Positions 52,361 to 62,901 of a stretch of DNA of 64,000 nt are shown here, one piece after another. The DNA is taken from positions 62,001-126,000 of the forward strand of contig JANQED010000018.1 of the NCBI GenBank assembly GCA_028278545.1, given 5' to 3'. This DNA is from Anaerolineales bacterium (lineage in GTDB: Bacteria > Chloroflexota > Anaerolineae > Anaerolineales > UBA11858). The translations under genes and the position numbers were made by a program. Position 1 is the first letter of the stretch, and every line of letters starts with the position of its first letter. The notes under the pieces are model-generated. The model did not search any database. It was given only the letters and a program-made list of their open reading frames with translations, and was not told the DNA's origin.

Positions 52361-53494
52361 ATGGCTTACCATCTCAGTATCCCTGCCCGCGTCAACATCC
52401 TCGGCAATCCCAGTGATGCCACCGAAGGCGACTTCGCCACGATCACTGCTGCGGTGGATATCTATGCGGAAGCGCGCCTCGAAGAGCATAAACAGATCGT
52501 CCTTGAGCAACTCCAACCTGACCAGGATGACCTTCGATCCACCGAAAAGCTGATATTCGAACCCAAACAGATTCCTCTTCCCTATGATGGCTCGCTCGAT
52601 CTGATCAAAGGGGCGATAAACCGCCTTTATCGGCACAGTCCAGAATTTCAAGATAAAGTCAAAATGCAGGGCTTCCACCTCGCTGTCTGGTCTCATGTCC
52701 CCCGCCAGAGCGGCTTAGGCGGCTCGTCGTTGTTGGTGCTTTTGACCCTGGCCGGGTTGCGGTCACAATATGAGCTTGACCCGGATTTTCACAACGACTA
52801 TGTGCTTTCAGAACTGACCCAACGCGTGGAGGCCAAAGAACTTGGTATCACCGCCGGATATGCCGATCGTTACGTCCCTCTGTTCGGCGGCATCGCCTAC
52901 CTGGATTATCGCGGCAAGCTCCACCAAAAACACCTTCATGAGGAGCCCTATGCCACCTATGAACGCCTAGACCCCTGGGTAGATGAGATACCGCTGGTGA
53001 TCATCTCCAGCGGAGTCAAACACGATTCGGGAGATGTGCATGGGAGGATGCGCCCGCGCTATTTAGAGGAGCACAAAGCCTGGTTGGTCAAAGGTGGAGA
53101 CCCTCCTCCGATGGTGTGCTTCATGCAGGGTGCCTGGGAGACCGCCTGGAAGGGTAAAATCGCGCTGCTTCAAAAAGACTGGGCTACCTTTGGCGCTTTG
53201 ATGAACCAGAATCACCTGCTCGTCGATGAAATGATGACCTACTGCGGTTTCGAAGACGGGGCTGGCTGGGCGAATAACCTGCTGATCGACAGCGCGCGGG
53301 AAAACGGCGCGCTGGGTGCGAAGTTAACCGGTGCAGGCAGTGGTGGTTCGGTCTTCGCACTCACCCGGCCCGGTGAGGAAGAAAAACTCATCGAAGCCTG
53401 GCGTCGTACTACGGACGAAGCCGGACTGACGGATGCCCAAATATACCGTCTGAATATTTCTCGACATGGCCTGATCATTGAGAAAAGCCGGTGA
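52361..53494 (+). CDS. GHMP family sugar kinase
   Basis: A 377-residue GHMP kinase. N-terminal ARVNILGNPSDATEGDFA, the Gly-rich ATP loop RQSGLGGSSLLVLLTLA and the C-terminal LTGAGSGGSVFALTRPG are the three family motifs. An upstream ATG is not supported by similarity. The next gene is a sugar-phosphate nucleotidyltransferase, so the pair could convert a free sugar to a nucleotide sugar, as glucuronokinase and a pyrophosphorylase do in plants. The sugar is unknown. Confidence 0.85.
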   Translation: MAYHLSIPARVNILGNPSDATEGDFATITAAVDIYAEARLEEHKQIVLEQLQPDQDDLRSTEKLIFEPKQIPLPYDGSLDLIKGAINRLYRHSPEFQDKVKMQGFHLAVWSHVPRQSGLGGSSLLVLLTLAGLRSQYELDPDFHNDYVLSELTQRVEAKELGITAGYADRYVPLFGGIAYLDYRGKLHQKHLHEEPYATYERLDPWVDEIPLVIISSGVKHDSGDVHGRMRPRYLEEHKAWLVKGGDPPPMVCFMQGAWETAWKGKIALLQKDWATFGALMNQNHLLVDEMMTYCGFEDGAGWANNLLIDSARENGALGAKLTGAGSGGSVFALTRPGEEEKLIEAWRRTTDEAGLTDAQIYRLNISRHGLIIEKSR

Positions 53495-53516
53495 CGGATC
53501 ACTCAGGAAATCATCT

Positions 53517-54470
53517 ATGCAAGCAGTTATCTTAGCGGCAGGGAGAGGCAAACGCCTGCACCCGATCACTGCCACGCGCACAAAAGCCATGGCACCCATC
53601 CTGGGCAAACCAATCGTCGAGCGCGTCATGGACAAATTGGTCGCCAACGGTTTGCGAGAGTTCATCTTGGTCGTCAGTCCTGACGATGAGGAGATCTTCG
53701 ACCACTTCCGGCACCGGTCACAAGTAAACGCTGATCTCACATTCGTCGTTCAAAGCGAGCCTCTGGGTATGGGCCACGCATTGCTCCAAGCCGCCCCTCA
53801 CATCAAACGCGATTTCATGCTGTCGTCTTGTGATAATCTGGTGCCCGAAGGAGACATCAGGAGGCTGATCCAGGTTTGGGAAAACGAACCCTGCCCAAAC
53901 GGCCTGCTGTCACTCCTGCGCGTGAGGCCAGAGAAAATAGTCCGGATGGGGGTCGTCAAGTTTGATGGTCAATGGATCACGAAGATCGTCGAAAAACCAT
54001 CCTTAGAAGAAGCCCCCTCAAATATCGGCAGCGTGCCTTTGTATTGCTTCTCAAACGAGCTGTTAGATTACCTGTCGGAACTGAAGCCGTCGCCGCGCGG
54101 CGAATACGAACTGCAGCCCGCCATCCAGATGCTGATTCAGCGGACAGGCAAAGTCCGCGGGGCGCAGATCAGCAGGCGCATCGACCTCACCACGCCCGCT
54201 GACCTGCTGGCAATCAATAAGCTCTACTTCACGCCCGACTACTCACTCATCGAGGCAGATCAGCGCAATATCTCGCCAGAAGTGAAGTTCATCCCCCCTT
54301 ATCACATCGAGGCCGGTGTCTCTTTGGGAGCCAATTGCATCATTGGGCCGGAAGTTTATATCGAAAAGGGTTGTACGATTGGGGATAACGTTCGCTTAGA
54401 GAATGTGATCGCTCTGCGCGAGCGAGTAGTGCCTGATGGGTCGCAGTTCCAAGATCAAGTTGTCTATTAA
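53517..54470 (+). CDS. Sugar-phosphate nucleotidyltransferase
   Basis: A 317-residue protein. The nucleotide-binding signature is QAVILAAGRGKRLHPITATR, with GMGHALLQAAPHIKRDFMLS, and a short C-terminal hexapeptide-repeat segment (LGANCIIGPEVYIEKGCTIG) that suggests a left-handed beta-helix. It resembles GlmU/RfbA-type enzymes. It follows the GHMP kinase by 22 bases. Confidence 0.87.
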   Translation: MQAVILAAGRGKRLHPITATRTKAMAPILGKPIVERVMDKLVANGLREFILVVSPDDEEIFDHFRHRSQVNADLTFVVQSEPLGMGHALLQAAPHIKRDFMLSSCDNLVPEGDIRRLIQVWENEPCPNGLLSLLRVRPEKIVRMGVVKFDGQWITKIVEKPSLEEAPSNIGSVPLYCFSNELLDYLSELKPSPRGEYELQPAIQMLIQRTGKVRGAQISRRIDLTTPADLLAINKLYFTPDYSLIEADQRNISPEVKFIPPYHIEAGVSLGANCIIGPEVYIEKGCTIGDNVRLENVIALRERVVPDGSQFQDQVVY

Positions 54471-54551
54471 TGCGCGCTTTTTATGTAAGGTGACCACCTG
54501 CAGTCCGGAAACCCCACAGCAGATCATCGACTTATAGAGCAACACGCATTG

Positions 54552-57500
54552 TCAGGGGGTCACGCCCGTGCCCTGAATCGAGAATGTATACGGATTCTCG
54601 TCACCATCATCGTTAGCAATGCTGATGGTGGCCTCACGCAGACCTGTGTCGCTGGGGTCGAAGGTAATTTGGAAGGTGGTCTCTCCACCACCGCTGGACA
54701 CAGGAGTGGTTGCATCCACTGTCAGCGCAAAGTCAGCCGCATGATCGCCGGCGACCGTCACTATGGGGATATCCGTTAGATTCAGGTTCACACTACCAGT
54801 ATTTCTGATTGTGAAGGTAAGAGTCACCGAACCGCCGTCCACATCCACATCGCCAAAATCGGTGTGATCGGCTGCATCTGGTGAGGCATCCCCAGAAGGA
54901 ATGGAAACGCCGTTGCCCAGCACGTCCATCTCGGGGGCAGGATCAGTGCCAGTGCCCTGGATGTCGAAGGTGTAGGGGTTTTCATCCCCATCATTGTTGG
55001 CAATACTGATTGTGGCCTGTCTCAACCCGGTATCACTGGGGTTGAAGATGATCTTGAAGCTGGTCTGCCCACCCGCGGCTACAGGGGTGGTGGCATCCGC
55101 TGCGAGGGTGAAATCTGCGGCACGTACCCCCCCGATGGTGACGATTGGCGTATCAGGCAAGGTAAGATCGGCCGTGCCGGGGTTTTGAATGATGAAAGTG
55201 CGTGTGACCGTAGCTCCATCGGCATCCACATCGCCGAAATCAGTATGATCGCCCGTGTCGGGAGTCGTATCGCCGCTGAAAATAATTTTATCGTTGCCTA
55301 ATACATTCATCTCGGAGATCGTGGCGCCAGTCCCAGTGATCAGAATATCATAGGGGTTCTCGTCACTGTCATTGTTGAGGATATCGATTTCCAGACTGAA
55401 AGCCCCCGCGGCATCAACATCGAAGGAAATCTCAAAGGTGGCCGTCTCCCCGGCAGCTACAGTAATGGGCGTAGCCGAACTCAATTCAAAGTTGCTGACA
55501 TTGCTTAGATTATCAGCCGTGACATCGCTGACGCTAAGCTGATCTGTGCCAGCGGAGTTATCCAGGGTGTATTGAAGATTGACATCGCCCGTTGATTGAT
55601 CGCCGAGGTCATCCGCACCCCCATCGGCGATGGAGGTCGCCACCGGTCGTTGAACGTCGATCTCTGGCGCGATGCCGCTACAGGAGAGGTCGAAATTATA
55701 AGGATTCTCGTCGGAATCATTGTTGGCAATCGATACGGTCGCAGTGCGCGCTCCGGCACCCGTGGGGGAACAACGCACCACAAAGGTCAAATCGGCAGCG
55801 CCAGAGGCAATCAAACCGCTGCCAGGCTGGGCTTGAACGGAATAATCGCTCGATCCAGACAAGGTTACCGCGTCAGGGAAATCCGTAAAATTCAGCGTTC
55901 CGCTGCCCTCATTTTGAATGGTAAACGTGCGATCAAAGGTGCTACCCACACTGACGTCGCCAAAATCGGTATGATCCGCCGAGTCGGGGGTATCGTCACC
56001 ATCCGCGATGGATGTGGCATTCCCTTCGACGTCCATTTCAGCCTCAGTCATGGCAAAGGTGGCCGAACAGGTCTTATCGGCATCCATGGTCAAATCCCCG
56101 GTCAGGCTGGTCCCAAAGGCGGAACAGTCACCACCCCAGCCCACGAAGCTGGAAGAAGCATCCACATTGACGTTCAGGGGCACATTGTCATCCAACAAGA
56201 AATCCACATCGCAGCGCGTGGCCGGACAATCAATCGGCCCATCCACGGGAGAACCACCCGTGGAAGTCACGGCATCGGAACCCACATTGCCGGAAACACT
56301 AATTGTCAGCGTGGGGATCACGATGCTTACGCTCAATGCAGAAGAACTGCCGCTGGAATTCCCGGCAACATCAACCTGGACAGCCGTGATGTCATGAACA
56401 CTTTCACTCAACACGCTGGTGAGGTTGATATCGTAGGCACCGCCGCTGCAAGTGCCGCTGGGCGATAAATCACCATCGACTGAGCTAGCAAGGGTCACCG
56501 CAGCATCCGTCTCGCAGGAGCCAGTGAACTGCGGTGTCGTGTCGCCCGTGGTGTCGTCGGTGTTGGAACTGCCTGTATCGCTACTCGCGGCCAAGTCCGG
56601 TTCCCCTGGCACGGCAGGTGCAGTTGCATCTACCACCACACTCAAAGCCCCAGAAGCTGGACTGGTGAGCCCCCCTGCGTCGGTTGCCGTAGCCGTGATG
56701 TTGTGGGTAGCCTCCGTAAGCGTGCTGGTGAGCGTGATGTCATAACTTCCCCCCGAACAGACCGTATCGGAGGGGTTCAAAGCGCCATCGACACTGCTGC
56801 TCAAATTGATCTTACGACCATCCGAACAGGTGCCAGTGAATTGTGGAGAGGTCGCCCTGGTGATGTTATCAGAGTCAGAACTTCCCGTATCACTGCCCGC
56901 GGCCAGATCAGGCGCTCCGGGCGCCGATGGAGCAGCTTCAATCGTCACACTCAAACCGCCAGACTCAGAAGAGACGTTCCCAGCCGTATCTATGGCTATC
57001 GCAGTGATGCTGTGAGTTCCATTGCTCAGCGGACTGGTCACGGTGATATCATAACTATCCCCAGAACAAATGGCATCCGAGGGGCTTAAAACCCCATCTA
57101 CACTACTGATCAGGTTGATTTCATCTCCACTAGCACACGTCCCGGTAAACTGGGGGGTGTTATCGTCGGTGATATTATCAGAGTCAGAACTTCCCGTATC
57201 GCTGCCAGGGGCCAGATCGGGCGTTCCGGGCGCGGAGGGGGCCAGGGTATCAATCGTCACGCTTAGGCTGGCAGAGGCTGGGCCGGTGTTGCCCGCGGTA
57301 TCTGTGGCTTGGGCATAAATGCTGTGCACGACTTCACCAAGCAAGCTGCTGACAACGATATCATAATTACCCCCCGAACAGGCCATATTGGAGGGGCTTA
57401 GAATGCCACCAGCGCTGCTCGTCAGGCTGATTCTGTCACCGTCCGAACAAGTTCCAGTAAAACGGGGATTGGTGTCATTCGTAATGTCATCTGAGTTGGA

Positions 57501-59000
57501 GCGGCCTGAATCGCTGCCCGCAGTCAGATTTGGGGTGCCAGGCGCAGAGGGCTCGGACGTGTCCACGGTTACGTTCAGCCCTCCGGAAACCGGACTGACG
57601 TTGCCGGCGATATCAGTCTCTGTCGCCGTAATGGTGTGAGTGCCATCGCTGAGCTGACTCGAGAGCGTAATTTCAAAGGAACCAGAAATACAGTCCCCAA
57701 CTGGGGTCAGATTTCCAAGAATCGAACTGTGAAGCATAAGCGTGTCCCCGTGTGTACACGTCCCGGTGAATTTTGGGTTTTTATTGCTGGTGATATTGTC
57801 GGAGTTGGAACTTCCAGTATCGCTAACTTCTGCCAGATCAGGTACGCCCGGTGCAGGCGGAGGGGTAGTATCCACAATTACGATCAAGCCCAAAGAACTG
57901 CTCGTATTTCCAGCGTTATCTCGAGCCCTGGCCGTGATCGAATGGGATACCTCGCTCAGGGTACTGGTCAGGGTAATATCATAGCGGCCCTCCGCGCAGG
58001 TCACTTCGGGGAGCAGATTACCATCGGATGAGCTATGGATCGAGATGATATCTCCTGTGTTGCATATCCCGGTGAACTGGGGAGTGGTGTCATTGGTGAT
58101 ATTGTCCACATTGGAGATGCCTGTATCGCTCCCCTCTGCCAGGTCAGGAGCGCCGGGCGCATTGGGTGCGACTGTCTCAACGATCACAACCACAGGCTGA
58201 GATGTGCTCGAATTCCCCGCCGCATCCGTTGCTACGGCAGAGATCGAGTGCGTCACCTCACTCAGATTGCTGGTCAAGGTTATGTCGTAGCTCCCCGCAG
58301 AACAGATCTGCGAAGGGATTTGGTCGCCATCCACCGAGCTATGGATAGTGATTGTGTCTCCCGGGGTGCATGTCCCTGTGAATTGGGGGGTGATATCACT
58401 GGTGATGTTGTCCGTGTTGGAGCTGCCCGTATCACTGGCCCCGACGAGATCGGGGGCGCTTGGGGCCACGGGAGGGACTGTATCGATCGTCACGTTCAGA
58501 GCCTTTGAGGGAATGCTGGTGTTCCCGGTGGGATCGGTCGCTGTGGCGCTGATGCTGTGAAAACCATCGCCCAGTGCACTCCTCAGGGTGATGGTGTAAT
58601 TGCTGCCCGAACAAATCGTCTGTGCGTGATCTAAAACCCCAGCTAAGCTGCTGCTCAGGCTGATATTATCGCCGTTTCTGCACAGGCCAGTAAACTGGGG
58701 GATGTTATTGTTGGTGATATTGTCCGTATTCGATGTGCCCGAATCGCTGCTCGCGGCCAAGTCGGGGATGCCGGGAGCGCTTATGGTGGTGCCCAGATTC
58801 AGTGGGGGGGCTGCGTCGTCGAGGACCTCTTGGGTTGGGATAACCGCAGGGGAAGAGGGTTGGAGCACAAAGCGATATATGACAAACCCAGCAACGACAC
58901 AGGAGATTGTCGTCAAAGTGAGGATGAGAATAAAGAGCGCGATGCGCGCGCCGAGCGAAAGATTGGTGAGCATTTTTACAAACGCAGATGATAACATCAC
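54552..59000 (-). CDS. Giant surface repeat protein (Ig-like and ASPM-SPD-2-Hydin-like repeats)
   Basis: A 1482-residue protein with an N-terminal signal anchor (ARIALFILILTLTTISCVV). Eight Ig-like repeats of about 100 residues follow, each with PDLA..SDTGSSN.DNIT, PQFTGTC, a second Cys and ATD.AGN.S. A bacterial repeat domain with paired Cys comes next (PIDCPATRCDVDF, WGGDCSAFG). Four choice-of-anchor-D repeats (TDFGDV.. and ANNDGDENPYTF..GTG) finish the protein, which stops directly after the last one. It should be exposed on the surface and could mediate adhesion. No sortase motif or membrane anchor is seen at the C-terminus. The start may be an ATG nine codons further in. An IS200-type element ends just upstream. 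Confidence 0.88.
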   Translation of the reverse strand: MMLSSAFVKMLTNLSLGARIALFILILTLTTISCVVAGFVIYRFVLQPSSPAVIPTQEVLDDAAPPLNLGTTISAPGIPDLAASSDSGTSNTDNITNNNIPQFTGLCRNGDNISLSSSLAGVLDHAQTICSGSNYTITLRSALGDGFHSISATATDPTGNTSIPSKALNVTIDTVPPVAPSAPDLVGASDTGSSNTDNITSDITPQFTGTCTPGDTITIHSSVDGDQIPSQICSAGSYDITLTSNLSEVTHSISAVATDAAGNSSTSQPVVVIVETVAPNAPGAPDLAEGSDTGISNVDNITNDTTPQFTGICNTGDIISIHSSSDGNLLPEVTCAEGRYDITLTSTLSEVSHSITARARDNAGNTSSSLGLIVIVDTTPPPAPGVPDLAEVSDTGSSNSDNITSNKNPKFTGTCTHGDTLMLHSSILGNLTPVGDCISGSFEITLSSQLSDGTHTITATETDIAGNVSPVSGGLNVTVDTSEPSAPGTPNLTAGSDSGRSNSDDITNDTNPRFTGTCSDGDRISLTSSAGGILSPSNMACSGGNYDIVVSSLLGEVVHSIYAQATDTAGNTGPASASLSVTIDTLAPSAPGTPDLAPGSDTGSSDSDNITDDNTPQFTGTCASGDEINLISSVDGVLSPSDAICSGDSYDITVTSPLSNGTHSITAIAIDTAGNVSSESGGLSVTIEAAPSAPGAPDLAAGSDTGSSDSDNITRATSPQFTGTCSDGRKINLSSSVDGALNPSDTVCSGGSYDITLTSTLTEATHNITATATDAGGLTSPASGALSVVVDATAPAVPGEPDLAASSDTGSSNTDDTTGDTTPQFTGSCETDAAVTLASSVDGDLSPSGTCSGGAYDINLTSVLSESVHDITAVQVDVAGNSSGSSSALSVSIVIPTLTISVSGNVGSDAVTSTGGSPVDGPIDCPATRCDVDFLLDDNVPLNVNVDASSSFVGWGGDCSAFGTSLTGDLTMDADKTCSATFAMTEAEMDVEGNATSIADGDDTPDSADHTDFGDVSVGSTFDRTFTIQNEGSGTLNFTDFPDAVTLSGSSDYSVQAQPGSGLIASGAADLTFVVRCSPTGAGARTATVSIANNDSDENPYNFDLSCSGIAPEIDVQRPVATSIADGGADDLGDQSTGDVNLQYTLDNSAGTDQLSVSDVTADNLSNVSNFELSSATPITVAAGETATFEISFDVDAAGAFSLEIDILNNDSDENPYDILITGTGATISEMNVLGNDKIIFSGDTTPDTGDHTDFGDVDADGATVTRTFIIQNPGTADLTLPDTPIVTIGGVRAADFTLAADATTPVAAGGQTSFKIIFNPSDTGLRQATISIANNDGDENPYTFDIQGTGTDPAPEMDVLGNGVSIPSGDASPDAADHTDFGDVDVDGGSVTLTFTIRNTGSVNLNLTDIPIVTVAGDHAADFALTVDATTPVSSGGGETTFQITFDPSDTGLREATISIANDDGDENPYTFSIQGTGVTP

Positions 59001-59143
59001 GCCCCAGCGTGTTCAAGTAGAAAATGTAGGGCAGTCAAGACCGCCCGCATAGCGGGCGGCTTGCTCAGGCCCTATAAGGGCCTGTCACTTGCAGCACCTC
59101 AAGGTGCTGCTTTCACTTCGTTCAAGCCTGGTGCACTGATTAC

Positions 59144-59593
59144 CTAGCTACCCCTAAAGGGGTCTTCCGCCTCTTTTATGCTGATCCGATCCATCATCTG
59201 ATCATGCTTCTCCTGTTCTCTCACGTACTTCGCTATCGTCGCTTCATTCAACCCCACCGTGCTCACATAATAACCCCGCGACCAAAAGTGCCGGTTCCCA
59301 AACTTGTATTTCAGATTCGCATGCCGATCAAAGATCATCATTGCGCTCTTCCCTTTCAGATACCCCATGAAACTCGATACACTGTATTTCGGCGGTATCG
59401 ACACCAGCAGATGGATATGATCCACCATCGCTTTCCCTTCGATAATTTCCACCCCCTTCCACTTGCATAAATCTTTGATTATCTCCACTATGCTTTCTTT
59501 ATACTTGTTGTAGATGATCTTTCGCCTATACTTTGGTGTGAACACGATATGGTATTTACACATCCACTTCGTATGTGCTAGACTTTTTGCCAT
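59144..59593 (-). CDS. tnpA: IS200/IS605 family TnpA transposase
   Basis: A 149-residue Y1 transposase that cuts and joins single-stranded DNA. HUH motif is in DHIHLLVSIPP; the catalytic Tyr is in IAKYVREQEKHD or the nearby SRGYYVSTV. The frame is intact. The ATG at MAKSLAHTKW is preceded by AAGGAGTG, which is sequestered in a 12-bp stem, a known translational brake of IS200. Confidence 0.93.
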   Translation of the reverse strand: MAKSLAHTKWMCKYHIVFTPKYRRKIIYNKYKESIVEIIKDLCKWKGVEIIEGKAMVDHIHLLVSIPPKYSVSSFMGYLKGKSAMMIFDRHANLKYKFGNRHFWSRGYYVSTVGLNEATIAKYVREQEKHDQMMDRISIKEAEDPFRGS

Positions 59594-59655
59594 GGAAATC
59601 ACTCCTTTTGGTTTTTTGGTGGCTTGAACTCTGCCATTCTACCGGAGTGATTTCC
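59594..59655 (-). promoter_or_regulatory. RBS-sequestering stem before tnpA
   Basis: GGAAATCACTCC on the tnpA mRNA side can pair fully with GGAGTGATTTCC, which includes the Shine-Dalgarno sequence and abuts the ATG. Confidence 0.8.
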
Positions 59656-59737
59656 GTTCTATAAGCCCTTTTCTTCCACCGGCTAAGCCGGTGGTTTTCT
59701 GTTTCGGGCGTCCCGCCCTCAACCCGCTAAAGCGTTA

Positions 59738-59773
59738 AAAAAGAGCACCCTACTCGCAAGCAGGGTGCTCTTT
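59738..59773 (-). terminator. Intrinsic terminator of ppdK
   Basis: A perfect 12-bp stem (AAAGAGCACCCT/AGGGTGCTCTTT) with a 10-base loop is followed on the minus strand by TTTTTTAA. Confidence 0.88.
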
Positions 59774-59793
59774 CTCAAGTTTATGCTACCTTA

Positions 59794-62523
<2,730 letters not shown>

Positions 62524-62901
62524 TTTTTAACCTCCAGATCGAATAGAAAAAATGATGACTCAAAAAGAGTATCGATTACAAGTTAAAGCGGTGCGTGGAT
62601 GAATGCTCTTCCCTGATGCACATGCATCAGGGTGGCGAAAGGCCTTCAGGGATCACGGCCTTTCGCGCATCGGGGTGGTGATGCAGGCTCATAGGAACTC
62701 GCCTGCTTGCCGTGGAAACGGTTCCACGGTTGGCGCAAAAAAAGTACCATCCACTCCATGGCACCAAGGGCATAGTTTACCACATCTGGGTGGTTTCACA
62801 AATGACTTTAATCAGGTGTTAGGCCTTCTGACACCCTTTCGGGATGGTTTTTCACTCCAGAGGAAAAGCCCGCCCCCTCCTCGCTCATAGAATCCGACTC
62901 A
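62524..62901. other. ppdK upstream region with three inverted repeats
   Basis: No gene is supported. It holds a near-perfect palindrome CCCTGATGCA-CA-TGCATCAGGG (62611-62632), a 10-bp stem GCGAAAGGCC/GGCCTTTCGC (62635-62666), and CCGTGGAA-ACGG-TTCCACGG (62711-62730), which resembles a LacI-family operator. Confidence 0.65.

Larger units (their letters stand above)
59035..59745 (-). mobile_element. IS200/IS605-type insertion sequence (tnpA only)
   Basis: The tnpA gene is flanked by imperfect terminal hairpins, as IS200 elements use instead of inverted repeats. On the 3' side three stems follow one another (59041-59059, 59066-59084, 59091-59110). On the 5' side is CCACCGGCT/AGCCGGTGG (59676-59694). 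A perfect 12-bp inverted repeat (59594-59605 with 59644-59655) pairs the 5' untranslated region with the tnpA ribosome binding site. No tnpB is present. The exact ends are estimated. Confidence 0.8.

Noticed and set aside
55596-56468. 290-codon open frame on the plus strand opposite the giant repeat protein
   Set aside because: It mirrors the repetitive coding strand and shows no independent start signal or domain.
56400-58750. Regularly spaced repeats that might suggest a CRISPR array
   Set aside because: The period of about 300 bases, the uneven identity and the open coding frame show protein repeats, not a CRISPR.
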